Below, one piece after another: positions 45,407 through 55,024 of a stretch of 64,000 bases of DNA. Position 1 is the stretch's first letter, and every line of letters begins with the position of its first letter. The stretch lies in assembly GCA_019309565.1 (NCBI GenBank), contig JAFDFZ010000001.1:1-64000 (forward strand). Reading direction: 5' to 3'. This DNA comes from Deltaproteobacteria bacterium (GTDB lineage: Bacteria; Desulfobacterota; Desulfobacteria; Desulfobacterales; SURF-15). The notes below the pieces were generated by a model. It saw nothing but the letters and a program-made list of their open reading frames with translations. It ran no database searches and had not been told where the DNA came from. The position numbers and the translations under genes are program-made.

Positions 45407-46351
45407 ATGACCATTCGGGCTGTTGCAAAGGGATTGCTCACGTTTCTTCCGGGCACCCACAGGGTGCTTCCAGTTGGGAGAACCGGAGGGACCAACTCCG
45501 CACGTTACTGTTACGGGGTATGGTTGAAACATCTCACGTTGCTGTGGCAAAATAATTTGCGGTCCATCCCCGATACGTTGGCCGAGTTGGGGCCGGGAGA
45601 TTCGCTGGGAGTCGGACTTGCCGCCATGCTTTCAGGTGTAAACCATTATTATGCCCTGGACGTAGTTAGATACTCAAATCCGGATAAAAATCACAGGGTA
45701 CTGGATGAACTTATTGAGTTGTTCGGCTCACGCTCCAAACTGCTACCCACCGGCGGTTGGCCGGATTTCTACCGGTATCTCGGTACAGATCTATTTCCGA
45801 GTCACATCCTGACAGGGGATTTACTTCAGGCATCTTTGGCTCGTGAAAGAATCCAACACATCCGAAATGCCATCAAAGATTCAGGGCAGCATACCGGGAA
45901 TATAACGATCAGGTATATTGTTCCATGGTCCGATGCCAGTCCGATCGCAGCGGATATGGTGGATGTCATAATATCACAATCTGTCATGGAACACGTTTCA
46001 AATATTGATGCCGCTTATCGATGCCTTTACTCATGGCTCAAACCAGGCGGCATGATGTCCCATCAAATCGATTTCAAATCCCATGGTCTGTCGAAAAAAT
46101 GGAACGGATTCCGGGCCTATTCCGAACTATTATGGAAAATCATAGCAGGAAAACGCACGTACCTTCTAAACCGACAGCCCGTTTCTGTTCACATAGCACT
46201 CATGGAAAAAAACGGCTTCGATATTGTTTATCACCTAAAAAAATCCAGGGAGGGTGGTATCCAGAGAAGGGCCCTGTCACCGACCTGGAGGGAGATGCCC
46301 GAGGACGACTTGATGTGTTCCAGTACCTTTATTATTGCACAAAAACATTAA
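45407..46351 (+). CDS. class I SAM-dependent methyltransferase
   Basis: 314 aa. The ATG at 45407 has AGGAG 10 nt upstream; the in-frame TTG at 45374 has none. Contains LAELGPGDSLGVGLAAMLSG near 55-75 (SAM-binding region), YYALDVV (acidic motif), and DVIISQSVMEHVSNIDAAYR near 185. No transmembrane segment. Probably methylates a sugar or related small molecule, but substrate unknown. Together with the small genes downstream it forms a separate group after the lyase gene. Confidence 0.72.
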   Translation: MTIRAVAKGLLTFLPGTHRVLPVGRTGGTNSARYCYGVWLKHLTLLWQNNLRSIPDTLAELGPGDSLGVGLAAMLSGVNHYYALDVVRYSNPDKNHRVLDELIELFGSRSKLLPTGGWPDFYRYLGTDLFPSHILTGDLLQASLARERIQHIRNAIKDSGQHTGNITIRYIVPWSDASPIAADMVDVIISQSVMEHVSNIDAAYRCLYSWLKPGGMMSHQIDFKSHGLSKKWNGFRAYSELLWKIIAGKRTYLLNRQPVSVHIALMEKNGFDIVYHLKKSREGGIQRRALSPTWREMPEDDLMCSSTFIIAQKH

Positions 46352-46414
46352 ACAAGAGAAGGGGTATGGTGGCCGAATAATCCTGGTTTTAGTTAAGTTT
46401 AAGGAGAAAATGTT

Positions 46415-46621
46415 ATGGCGTCATTCGATCAAGAAAAATCTTCAGGTATTCAATCTCTCATTCATCGGTATCGAAAAAGGTTTCGTATTCCTGAGAATCT
46501 GAACCATTATTCAGATCAGGATTTCAGGAAGGCTGAAAGGAAATTTCTAAAATTTTCACTGAAGGGATACGGTGCAGGGTACGGTTCTTATTCTGAGCGG
46601 CACCGCAGGACAAACCATTGA
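46415..46621 (+). CDS. small basic protein, unknown
   Basis: 68 aa with AAGGAG 8 nt before the ATG. Rich in Arg, Lys and Tyr (IHRYRKRFRIPENLNHYSDQ); no signal peptide or membrane helix. Unknown function. The strong ribosome site argues for a real gene. Confidence 0.45.
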   Translation: MASFDQEKSSGIQSLIHRYRKRFRIPENLNHYSDQDFRKAERKFLKFSLKGYGAGYGSYSERHRRTNH

Positions 46622-46711
46622 TTCAACAAAAACGGGGCAAGGTAACCCGGAAACATATAAAGAAAATCAAGTCCCAAGACAATCTTTGGCTATGGAAAGG
46701 AGGTATAAACC

Positions 46712-47284
46712 ATGTTCTTAAAAAGATTCTTTATTTTGGCAGTTGCGGTGTGCATTGCGGCCGGTGTCGCTTTTCCCGGTTTTGCACAAGAACCGTCCGG
46801 ACCACCACTGGCCCCGGGCATAGATGGTACATATTATGAAGGTATCTGGCGGTTCAACATCACAGAAAGATGCCATAGACACACAGATGGTGGTGTGGTC
46901 AACCTGGGCACAGACAGGCTGTATTTAAAAGTTTTCTTCTTGGGCGCAGCAGAATACATAGGAGACCTTTACCCGACGCTGGAGGATGCCAGAAACGAAA
47001 CTAATCTGGCTGGAATCTGGGATTTTACCTTCCATGTTCCCCAAGGAGGAGAATCTTATGTGATCTATGGCCAAAGCAGTGCAACGATAGATGCCAATAA
47101 ATTTGTTGGAGATTGTCTTTATTTTTTTGAAGGCTGGCTCAAGACAGTTGTGAAAAGATCAGCGAACCAAAAACTGAGCAAATTGACAGGCTCCAATCTT
47201 GCGTTTTGTGAGCCTCTTAATCCTGATAATCCCTATCTTGTGTGCAGCAGCGTCTGGAATGCCAGGTGGATCGAAGCACTTTAA
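46712..47284 (+). CDS. secreted protein of unknown function
   Basis: 190 aa with a near-perfect AAAGGAGGT upstream. Signal peptide about 1-25 (ends FPGFA), then a compact beta-type domain with five Cys (for example ERCHRHTDG near 48, FVGDCLYFF, and SNLAFCEP, VCSSVW near the end). Possibly disulfide-stabilised. No match recognised. Confidence 0.65.
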   Translation: MFLKRFFILAVAVCIAAGVAFPGFAQEPSGPPLAPGIDGTYYEGIWRFNITERCHRHTDGGVVNLGTDRLYLKVFFLGAAEYIGDLYPTLEDARNETNLAGIWDFTFHVPQGGESYVIYGQSSATIDANKFVGDCLYFFEGWLKTVVKRSANQKLSKLTGSNLAFCEPLNPDNPYLVCSSVWNARWIEAL

Positions 47285-47554
47285 CTAAACGTTTCGAAAA
47301 TTGTATAATTATATGAAACCGTGGAATTATTTCTGAACCATCCATTACACGGCCGGCTCCGCCATCTGGCTGGCTGACAAAAGCCGGGAGATTGCCGACC
47401 GTAACAACATCTTTTTTCGGCTTAACACCGATAGGGGGTGTATCCGCGCCGGCAGAGGAAACTCACGCTGGATTTCAATCGGATTTCAACCTGCTGGTAC
47501 ATCCCACCAGGGCCTCGATACGATGGTTCGATATGAAATCCTTCCCTGAACCAA
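47285..47554 (+). pseudogene. possible beta-helix gene remnant
   Basis: A stop-free frame from 47337 to 47549 has no start codon. It contains GSAIWLADKSREIADRNNIF, a style typical of right-handed beta-helix proteins, compare AIWYTDGMSKAWIEGN in the lyase-like protein at 42231. It may be a decayed copy of such a C-terminus. Low confidence. Confidence 0.22.
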
Positions 47555-47959
47555 TTAAAATTGTGTAACGGAGGGGACAGGCGTATGCCTCATACCTACA
47601 AACCTGTCCACCATCCGCTGTTTAAGCTTGTTCTTAACCTCAATCACCAGCACCGCATCCCCATTGCACGCCACTATATCATACTCACCGACACATTTCT
47701 TTCTTAAATTGCGCTGCCGCAGGTTGCGATAAAACAAATCCTCGGCAGCCTCGCCCTGCACAAGCCCAAGATCCCCCAGTTTCCGGCCGATATCGTCCAG
47801 TTTCTTTATGGTTTTCTCTAACAGGGCTCCGGTCCTCTGAAGCTGGGCATCGGTCCTTTTCTGCGACTCCCTCAGTTCCCCCATACCTCGAAAAAAAGCC
47901 TCCATGCCCCTTTCTATACGATCAAGCCGTGTCTCTTCGGGCTGTTTACTCTTATTCAT
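47555..47959 (-). pseudogene. truncated PD-(D/E)XK-type protein (DUF3782-like)
   Basis: 134 aa. Coiled-coil N-terminus (RLDRIERGMEAFF), then the nuclease-like core GEYDIVACNGDAVLVIEVKNKL with Asp...EVK. The frame then breaks off with GMRHTPVPSVTQF, unlike full-length relatives (~190-200 aa). A short foreign-looking sequence (AACGGAGGGGACAGG) replaces the C-terminus. Probably a truncated gene. Neighbours are also eroded. Confidence 0.6.
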
Positions 47960-48175
47960 TTTTGCACCTGCTGGCCCACGTAGCTGGGGATGTTAATCGC
48001 TTGACGGCCTTGTTTTCATATAATCGAATATTCGGTGGGCATTGTCAACAATCTGGATTAACCGAGCAGTTGGTACGAATCTCACAAGCTTTTTGTTCTC
48101 ATAAAAAACATAAAACACGGTTGATGGAATTGATATTTACATCGATCTTCTTGGGAAATTTCATCAATCCGTTAC

Positions 48176-48541
48176 CTATGGGATCGGAAGGGTCAAATCT
48201 ATTATCGTACCTTTGCTCATCGACACATCCGCTGTGTAAAGCAGCAGCCCCCGGCCGAAGCAATAGGCCAGCCGGCATAAAATCCCCCTGTAGCTATGAG
48301 AGTTGAGGGTAAATGTCACCTCACTGCAGCTATGAGCTTTTAGCCATGCCGAAAGCGCTTTGCGGTCCGCGGCATTGGCATGGCGAAGCAGTGCGTAGCG
48401 AAGCCCCAGGACGGTCTTTTGAGGAAGCTGCATGGGGCCTGAAGCCTCAAACACCTCTCCGGGGATGGTAAAAGTATCTGAAGTCAATGCCGGACGAAAT
48501 ACTGCCAAAGCAAATACAAAGATCAAGATTATGGTTTTCAT
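48176..48541 (-). CDS. small secreted protein, unknown
   Basis: 121 aa from the ATG at 48541; a GTG at 48604 would put a hydrophilic leader ahead of the signal peptide. Signal peptide about 1-21, then a mixed domain with three Cys and several His. Function unknown. Confidence 0.55.
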   Translation of the reverse strand: MKTIILIFVFALAVFRPALTSDTFTIPGEVFEASGPMQLPQKTVLGLRYALLRHANAADRKALSAWLKAHSCSEVTFTLNSHSYRGILCRLAYCFGRGLLLYTADVSMSKGTIIDLTLPIP

Positions 48542-48581
48542 AGCCAGTCTCGATTCTTCTAAAATATGCGTGGTTTCAGTT

Positions 48582-49550
48582 TTAAGCTCCAAAGATGCCC
48601 TCACTTAAACACCACTCATATGTCTTTTGAATCCCTTCCCAAAGTGGTATCCTTGGCGCCCAGCCCATATCTGTCAGCCTGGATACATCCAGCAACTTCC
48701 GGGGAGTTCCATCGGGTTTTGAAGTATCAAAAACGATATCTCCTTCAAAGCCGATGATTTCCTTCACAAGATGTGCTAATTCCAGAATCGAAATATCTTT
48801 CCCGAAACCAATGTTGACCAGCGGAACCTGCTCGTGGGTGATGAACCGCTCATAATGACGGCTATCAAGATTCATTAAGAAAACAGCTGCGTCAGCCAGA
48901 TCATCCACATGCATGAACTCCCGGCGGGGCTTACCCGTTCCCCAAATAGTAACCGCTTTACGGCCGTCTCTTTTTGCTTCGTGGAATTTTCGAATAAGCG
49001 CAGGCAGCACATGGCTGGTCTCAAGGTTGAAATTGTCCCCGGGTCCATATAAATTTGTCGGCATTGCGGATAAGAATCTGGTTCCGTACTGTCGATTGTA
49101 AGATTGACACATTTTGATGCCGGCGATTTTGGCCAGGGCGTACGGCTCGTTGGTTGGTTCAAGAGGTCCTGTAAGAAGATATGTTTCCTTTATGGGTTGA
49201 GGGCATCTCCTCGGGTAGATGCAAGACGAGCCCAGGAAAAGAAGCCTTTTAACCCCGTTTTCCCAGGCACAATGGATCACATTGGTTTGAATAACAAGAT
49301 TATCATAAATGAACTCAGCCGGATATGTTTTGTTGGCCCAAATGCCACCTACCTTTGCTGCCGCTAAAAACACATATTCCGGTTGGTTTATCTTAAAAAA
49401 GTACTCGACCTCTGCCTGGCGAATGAGATCCAGTTCCGAATGCGTGCGGGTAATGATACGTGAATAGCCCTCCGCGGTCAGTTTTCTTAAGATGGCCGAA
49501 CCTACAAGACCCGTATGACCGGCAACATATATTTTGGAGCTCTTCTTCAT
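48582..49550 (-). CDS. fcl: GDP-L-fucose synthase
   Basis: 322 aa from the ATG at 49550; a longer frame to 49634 runs into the gmd gene. SDR-type epimerase/reductase: [10 protein letters not shown] (NADP-binding) near 11-20, the SSCIYP active-site Ser/Cys, and YALAKIAG (catalytic Tyr/Lys). Converts GDP-4-keto-6-deoxymannose to GDP-L-fucose. The start lies 7 nt after the gmd stop, so they are co-transcribed. Confidence 0.95.
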   Translation of the reverse strand: MKKSSKIYVAGHTGLVGSAILRKLTAEGYSRIITRTHSELDLIRQAEVEYFFKINQPEYVFLAAAKVGGIWANKTYPAEFIYDNLVIQTNVIHCAWENGVKRLLFLGSSCIYPRRCPQPIKETYLLTGPLEPTNEPYALAKIAGIKMCQSYNRQYGTRFLSAMPTNLYGPGDNFNLETSHVLPALIRKFHEAKRDGRKAVTIWGTGKPRREFMHVDDLADAAVFLMNLDSRHYERFITHEQVPLVNIGFGKDISILELAHLVKEIIGFEGDIVFDTSKPDGTPRKLLDVSRLTDMGWAPRIPLWEGIQKTYEWCLSEGIFGA

Positions 49551-49557
49551 GGGCAGA

Positions 49558-50715
49558 TCACATGATAGCCTCTGCACTGTTTGGGGTCTCGAATCCGTTT
49601 CGCCTCCAAACAGCTTCACGTACGGCCTCTTCAAGATCGCGGGTTATCATTTCCTCAATCATCTCGTCAAAGGATATCTCGGGAGCCCAGCCAAGTTTCC
49701 GCTGCGCTTTGGAAGAATCTCCCAGCAGTGTGTCCACTTCTGTTGGCCGAAAGTATCGCGGGTCAACGGAGACAATGCTTTTACCCTTTTTTATGGATGA
49801 AAGCGGATTATGGCTTTCATACTTATCGAGAATAGAGGGCCATTTGATATCAGAAACGACGCCTTTCTCTTTTCTTCCATTTCCGCTCCACTCAATCGTG
49901 ATTCCAAGCTTTGTAAACGCCAGCTCACATAGTTTTCTAACCGAATGTTGCCTGCCTGTGGCGACTACATAATCATCCGGTTCATCCTGCTGCAATATCA
50001 GCCACTGGGCTCGAGCGTAATCTTTCGCATGTCCCCAATCCCGTTTGGCGTCCAGATTGCCTATATAGAGATGATCTTCAAGCCCCAGTGCGATGCGGGC
50101 TGCCGTACGGGTTATTTTCCTTGAGACAAACGTCTCACCTCGAATGGGCGATTCATGATTAAAGAGAATTCCATTACAGGCAAACATGTCATAAGCCTCG
50201 CGGTAGTTGACCGTAATCCAGAATGCATACAGTTTCGCAACTCCGTATGGCGATCTCGGATAAAAGGGAGTCTTTTCTGTTTGCGGTATTTCCCTGACTT
50301 TTCCGTACAGCTCCGAGGTTGATGCCTGATAGAAACGTGTTTTCTTTTGAAGTCCCAGCATTCGAATTGCTTCAAGAAGTCGAAGCGTTCCCAGTGCATC
50401 CGCATTGGCGGTATACTCAGGTGTTTCAAAAGACACCTTTACATGGCTCTGGGCGGCCAAATTATAAACTTCATCGGGTTGAACTTCCTGAACAATTCGA
50501 ATGAGGTTTGTAGCATCCGTCAGGTCTCCGTAATGCAGGATGAACCTAAGATCTTTTTCATGTGGATCCTGATAGAGGTGATCGACTCTTTGGGTGTTAA
50601 AAAGAGAGGAACGCCGCTTGATGCCGTGCACTTCATACCCCTTGGCCAGCAGAAGCTCGGCCAGATACGCGCCATCCTGCCCGGTTATTCCCGTGATCAA
50701 TGCTTTTTTAGACAA
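49558..50715 (-). CDS. gmd: GDP-mannose 4,6-dehydratase
   Basis: 385 aa. I chose the TTG at 50715 because AGGAG lies 7 nt upstream and the product then begins [15 protein letters not shown], matching the family start. An extended frame to 50757 has no ribosome site. NADP-binding [30 protein letters not shown] and catalytic [10 protein letters not shown] (Tyr/Lys). Makes GDP-4-keto-6-deoxymannose for fcl. Confidence 0.95.
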   Translation of the reverse strand: MSKKALITGITGQDGAYLAELLLAKGYEVHGIKRRSSLFNTQRVDHLYQDPHEKDLRFILHYGDLTDATNLIRIVQEVQPDEVYNLAAQSHVKVSFETPEYTANADALGTLRLLEAIRMLGLQKKTRFYQASTSELYGKVREIPQTEKTPFYPRSPYGVAKLYAFWITVNYREAYDMFACNGILFNHESPIRGETFVSRKITRTAARIALGLEDHLYIGNLDAKRDWGHAKDYARAQWLILQQDEPDDYVVATGRQHSVRKLCELAFTKLGITIEWSGNGRKEKGVVSDIKWPSILDKYESHNPLSSIKKGKSIVSVDPRYFRPTEVDTLLGDSSKAQRKLGWAPEISFDEMIEEMITRDLEEAVREAVWRRNGFETPNSAEAIM

Positions 50716-50792
50716 TTTAAATCTCCTTTCAATACCGATTACCCCTCGGCGGGTCATGGAGTCTGTCTTTCGAAGCCTTTAAAGTCAATACA

Positions 50793-51194
50793 TCAGTGAT
50801 CCTTAAGATGAAACCTGCGGTACTTCTCTTCAAGAGCTTTTAGTTGATGCAGGCATTTAGGCGAGTTCAAGTTCTTACGCTCTCCATAGGGGTAGAATTG
50901 TACCCCGATCAGATGGTTGTAACTATCGCCGGGATAATGGGATGTCCAAACCACTTTGCCCTCAAGCGTAATGGAGACCTCATCCTTAGGCAGGTTGATT
51001 TTCAATGTCAGGGAGGTGTTGAGTTTTAGTTGTCTTTGAGACAGGAAACGAACACCGCCAAGGCTGATATCATGAATCGGAAAAATATCCCTGGTAAATT
51101 CCGGGTTTTTGAAAAAATATCGATCGATCTTATAAACAAGTGTGGCACCGGGTATCTGAAATCGGTCGCATTCTCTTCTTTCAATCCTTGACAT
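50793..51194 (-). CDS. PilZ-domain protein
   Basis: 133 aa. Carries RRECDRF (RxxxR-like box, about 6-12) and HDISLGGVRF (D/NxSxxG box, about 41-50), the c-di-GMP-binding signature. Lies upstream of gmd-fcl in the same orientation, 77 nt ahead of the gmd start. Paralogue of the PilZ gene at 41512. May couple c-di-GMP to EPS precursor supply. Confidence 0.85.
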   Translation of the reverse strand: MSRIERRECDRFQIPGATLVYKIDRYFFKNPEFTRDIFPIHDISLGGVRFLSQRQLKLNTSLTLKINLPKDEVSITLEGKVVWTSHYPGDSYNHLIGVQFYPYGERKNLNSPKCLHQLKALEEKYRRFHLKDH

Positions 51195-51382
51195 GATAAG
51201 AATTCCCTAAAAGACTTCCTTATATTTGAAATCTAACGAATCACCATCCCTTATGTCAATAAAAATCTAGGAAACCTTAAAACCTGAAGTGCTGAACTAT
51301 GCGGAATGGGAAATGCACTCGATTTTGCGGTTCAAACAGTTATCAATCATATGAAAACATAGAATGAGCCTTGCTTACACTG

Positions 51383-52369
51383 TTATCTATATCCAGTGGG
51401 ATGAGTCTTATGCCACTGCCAGGCGGTTTCAATGATGGAATAGAGATCAGAGTAGCGTGGGGTCCATTTTAATTCTGCAATCGCTTTTTCGTTTGAGCTC
51501 ACCAAGACGGCGGGATCCCCAGGGCGTCTTTGCACGACTTCTTCCGGGATCGGCCGGCCGGAGATTTCCCTTGCAACCTTGATAACCTCTCTTACTGAAT
51601 AACCCCGGCCGGTGCCAAGGTTGAAAATTTCACGGCACCGTCCGCCTAAAAGCCGCTCTAATGCAAGCAGATGTGCAGAAGCCAGGTCCTGGATGTGAAT
51701 GTAGTCTCTAATACAGGTACCGTCTTTTGTTGCGCAATCATCTCCAAAAATCTGGATCTTCTCCCTTTGGCCCAGCGCAACCTGCAGGGTGAGCGGTATC
51801 AGGTGGGTTTCGGGGCGGTGATCTTCGCCAAGCTGACCATCAGGATCCGCGCCGGCTGCATTAAAATATCTCAAGGAGGCAAATTTCAAGCCGTAAGTCG
51901 CATGAAAATCCTCCAGGATCTGCTCCACCATCAGTTTGCTTCTTCCATAAGGATTTATCGGCCTTTGGGGATGTGTTTCAGCGATAGGAATCCCAACAGG
52001 TTCACCGTAGACGGCACAGGTGGATGAAAACAGAAAAATCAGCACATTTGCCCTGAGCATTTCCTGAAGCAATTTCAAGGTCTGTGCAACGTTATTAAAA
52101 TAGTATGCAGATGGGTTTTCCACAGACTCTCCCACATAACAAAATGCGGCAAAGTGCATCACCGCTGCAATCCGATAGGTGGAAAAAATGTATCTTAACA
52201 AATCAGTATCACGGCATTCGCCTTTGATGAGAGGCCCCCACTTTACGGCCTGTTGATGGCCTCTTGAAAGATTGTCAAGGACAATGGGCTGATATCCCTG
52301 TCTCGAAAGGTACTTACACATGTAAGAGCCGATATATCCGGCTCCACCAACAACTAGAATATTTTTCAT
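51383..52369 (-). CDS. galE: UDP-glucose 4-epimerase
   Basis: 328 aa. NAD-binding GGAGYIGSYM at the N-terminus, FSSTCAVYG with the catalytic Ser region near 122-130, YGRSKLMVEQ with Tyr/Lys near 147-151, and a C-terminal RRPGDPAVLVSS typical of GalE. Interconverts UDP-glucose and UDP-galactose, a probable EPS donor. Only 1 nt separates it from the aminotransferase upstream, so translation is probably coupled. Confidence 0.95.
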   Translation of the reverse strand: MKNILVVGGAGYIGSYMCKYLSRQGYQPIVLDNLSRGHQQAVKWGPLIKGECRDTDLLRYIFSTYRIAAVMHFAAFCYVGESVENPSAYYFNNVAQTLKLLQEMLRANVLIFLFSSTCAVYGEPVGIPIAETHPQRPINPYGRSKLMVEQILEDFHATYGLKFASLRYFNAAGADPDGQLGEDHRPETHLIPLTLQVALGQREKIQIFGDDCATKDGTCIRDYIHIQDLASAHLLALERLLGGRCREIFNLGTGRGYSVREVIKVAREISGRPIPEEVVQRRPGDPAVLVSSNEKAIAELKWTPRYSDLYSIIETAWQWHKTHPTGYR

Positions 52370-52370
52370 T

Positions 52371-53504
52371 TCATGAGTAGAATTGTCTGATTTTACTCAC
52401 CACATACTGCTGCTGATCCCGGGTAAGTTCAGGATAGATCGGCAGTGCCAGGCTGTGGGCAGCGGCGTGCTCGGCTGCGGGGAAATCTCCTTTTTCGTAA
52501 CCCAGATAAGAAAAGCATTGCTGCAGATGCAGTGGAACCGGGTAATAGACTTCTGTGCCGATCCCCGCATCCCGTAGAAAAGCTTTGAGCTCATCCCGCC
52601 TTTCAGCTACGCTGATTACGAACTGATTGTAAATATGGCGCTGTTCTTTTTCAACCGGAAGAGTGATGTAATTATTAATCTTAGCATCTTCAAACATCTT
52701 TCTATATGTTGCCGCATTTTTTTGCCGGCCTTCGGTCCATTTGTCCAGATACTTAAGCTTTATCGATACAACCGCCGCCTGGAGCGCATCCAGCCTAAAA
52801 TTTCCCCCGATCCGCCGGTGATGGTATTTGGGAGCCGCACCGTGGCTGCGCAGGATGCGCAACTCTTCGTATAAGGGATCTGAATTCGTTGTTACCATTC
52901 CGCCATCACCGAATGCCCCGAGATTCTTTGAGGGAAAAAAAGAGAAGCACCCCATCTGTCCGATGGATCCGGCTCGCAACCCTCTGTATTCGGCACCTAT
53001 GGCCTGTGCTGCATCTTCAACCACAGCAAGCCCGTAACGCCGGGCAATTTCCAGGATCGGATCCATATCCGCACATTGACCGAACAGGTGTACCGGAACG
53101 ATGGCTTTTAGTTTCTGCAGCTGCATGGGTGTCATGGAATCAATGGTGGCTTCAATGCAATCGGCAGATATGTTGTACGTATCGGGATCGATATCTGCAA
53201 ATACGGGATACGCACCGAGCCTGGCAATACAGCCGGCGGTGGCAAAGAAACTATATGAAGAGGTAATCACCCGATCTTCAGCACCGATTCCAGCAGCCAT
53301 CAGGGAAACCAACAACGCATCGGTTCCTGAAGATATACCCACCGCATGTGTGGTTTTTGTGTAATCGGCGATTTGCTTCTCAAGCGCTTCAACCCTGGGA
53401 CCTAAAATGAAATACTGACTTTCATAGACCTCTTCGGTTACACGAAGAATTTCTTCTCTGATAGCAGCATACTGGGCTTTTAAATCAAGTAGAGGTACTT
53501 TCAT
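52371..53504 (-). CDS. DegT/DnrJ/EryC1/StrS-type sugar aminotransferase
   Basis: 377 aa PLP enzyme. MKVPLLDLKAQYAAIREEI start; GTDALLVSL near 60, FGQCADMDPI and VVEDAAQAIGAEY near 165-177, and the PLP lysine in FFPSKNLGAFGDGG near 190. Transfers an amino group to a keto-sugar nucleotide. It could produce the amino sugar for this EPS. Its precise substrate is not readable. Confidence 0.92.
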   Translation of the reverse strand: MKVPLLDLKAQYAAIREEILRVTEEVYESQYFILGPRVEALEKQIADYTKTTHAVGISSGTDALLVSLMAAGIGAEDRVITSSYSFFATAGCIARLGAYPVFADIDPDTYNISADCIEATIDSMTPMQLQKLKAIVPVHLFGQCADMDPILEIARRYGLAVVEDAAQAIGAEYRGLRAGSIGQMGCFSFFPSKNLGAFGDGGMVTTNSDPLYEELRILRSHGAAPKYHHRRIGGNFRLDALQAAVVSIKLKYLDKWTEGRQKNAATYRKMFEDAKINNYITLPVEKEQRHIYNQFVISVAERRDELKAFLRDAGIGTEVYYPVPLHLQQCFSYLGYEKGDFPAAEHAAAHSLALPIYPELTRDQQQYVVSKIRQFYS

Positions 53505-53572
53505 AACATCCCATCATCTTTCGGTTTTCTTCGGCATGCTCAAGCAGTTAAGCCGCTTCTGATATCCAGCCG

Positions 53573-54937
53573 TTATTTGCCTGTTTCCACCTGTATGAGA
53601 ACAAGATCGGTTTCCTGATGGTTTTCGATCCGCCCTCCTTCTTGTTTATGAATGCTGAAGCAATCGGCTTTCTTCATTGTCCGTTGTCGATCACCCAGGC
53701 ACACCAATGCCTTGCCCTTTAGAACCGTAAAATGTCGGACCATATCTCCGGCAATCTGATTGACAAAGGCGCCATCCGGATAAACAACCACTCTCTGCAC
53801 CTTGCCCTCTGCGCTTTCCTGCAGCAATGTCGTGTTCCCCCACGGATGGAAAACCGTACGATGTGTCTTAAACTCTCTTCTGCCCTGTTTCTTTAAGGTT
53901 GCTACTATCTCCTTAACATCTCTGCTCTCGTCCAAATCGGAAACGAACACGGAGTCGGGGGTTTCAACCACGACCATATTTCGGATGCAATTGGTTGCAA
54001 CAAGCCGCTCATGGCCCAAAATAAAGCACTTCTCGGTATCCCTGGCAATCACATCCCCTTCGATGACATTGGCCTTGTCATCTTTTTCAAGAAAATCATA
54101 CAGCGACTTCCAGGATCCGATGTCACTCCATCCAAAGTCAGATGGCAACACCACTCCAAGGCCGGTTTTTTCCATGATTGCGTAATCGATTGAAATGTCA
54201 GGCAGTGCCTGATAGTCAGCCAGGGTGACGATGCCCTTTTTCAGGATCTGCCTCATCATCCTCAGTATTTCCGGTGCAAGGGATTGGAACTCCTTTAAAA
54301 TAACCGAAGCCTTAAATGCGAACATACCGCTGTTCCAGAAGAAATTACCTGCCCGAACATAGGCTTCTGCTGTTTGGCGGTCGGGCTTTTCCACAAACCT
54401 TTTGATAATTAGGGCCCCTTCGGACACAGCCTCTGCACCTTCAATATATCCATAACCGGTTTCGGGGTAATTGGGTTTTATTCCGAAGGTTACGATACGA
54501 CCCTTTTCTGCGAGATCAAGCGCTGCTGCGATTTTCTTATGAAAATCCTCCACCTCCCGTATGACATGATCGGCAGGGAAAACACAGATATTCGCATCGT
54601 CTTCCTCTTCCAGTATGGTGAGCACCGCCAGTAAAATGGCAGGGGCCGTGTTTCGTCCACAGGGTTCGCAAATAAGCTTTCCTTTAGCCGAAATCCCGAT
54701 CTCGGTGATGTGGCGCTGAATTTCATGATAGTGCTCGCTGCCGCAAACAATTCTAACCCGTCTCATGTCGAGAACCGGCCTGAGCCGCTTCAAGGTGGTT
54801 TGAACCAGTGAATCATTTCCGATAAATTTTGCAAGTTGTTTCGGATAAAGCGCCCGGGATACCGGCCACAGCCGGGTACCCGCTCCGCCGGCAAGCAAAA
54901 CAGCATAAGCGCTGCTATTTTGAGGTGATCTTTCCAT
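53573..54937 (-). CDS. mannose-1-phosphate guanylyltransferase with degenerate isomerase domain
   Basis: 454 aa. N-terminal nucleotidyltransferase: AVLLAGGAGTRLWPVSRALYPK (residues 13-34) and FVEKPDRQTAEAYV. The C-terminal ~95 residues are a cupin like the phosphomannose isomerase part of ManC/AlgA. The metal-binding stretch (typically QMHHHRAEHW) reads NQIAGDMVRHF, so its histidines are lost and isomerase activity is doubtful. It supplies GDP-mannose for gmd. A separate isomerase would then be needed. Confidence 0.9.
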   Translation of the reverse strand: MERSPQNSSAYAVLLAGGAGTRLWPVSRALYPKQLAKFIGNDSLVQTTLKRLRPVLDMRRVRIVCGSEHYHEIQRHITEIGISAKGKLICEPCGRNTAPAILLAVLTILEEEDDANICVFPADHVIREVEDFHKKIAAALDLAEKGRIVTFGIKPNYPETGYGYIEGAEAVSEGALIIKRFVEKPDRQTAEAYVRAGNFFWNSGMFAFKASVILKEFQSLAPEILRMMRQILKKGIVTLADYQALPDISIDYAIMEKTGLGVVLPSDFGWSDIGSWKSLYDFLEKDDKANVIEGDVIARDTEKCFILGHERLVATNCIRNMVVVETPDSVFVSDLDESRDVKEIVATLKKQGRREFKTHRTVFHPWGNTTLLQESAEGKVQRVVVYPDGAFVNQIAGDMVRHFTVLKGKALVCLGDRQRTMKKADCFSIHKQEGGRIENHQETDLVLIQVETGK

Positions 54938-54975
54938 ACGCTTGAACTCCTAGCTTACTGCTACCTAAACTGATC

Positions 54976-55003
54976 GGTTCCAGGTTCAGGGTTCGGGGTT
55001 AGG
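54976..55003 (-). repeat. degenerate 7-bp repeat tract (GGTTNNR)
   Basis: Four heptamers GGTTCCA, GGTTCAG, GGTTCGG, GGTTAGG between dnaE and the manC-like gene. They are the reverse-complement type of the YGAACNN tract at 27721-27755. Confidence 0.55.
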
Positions 55004-55024
55004 ATGAACCGCTCAATCCAGCTG

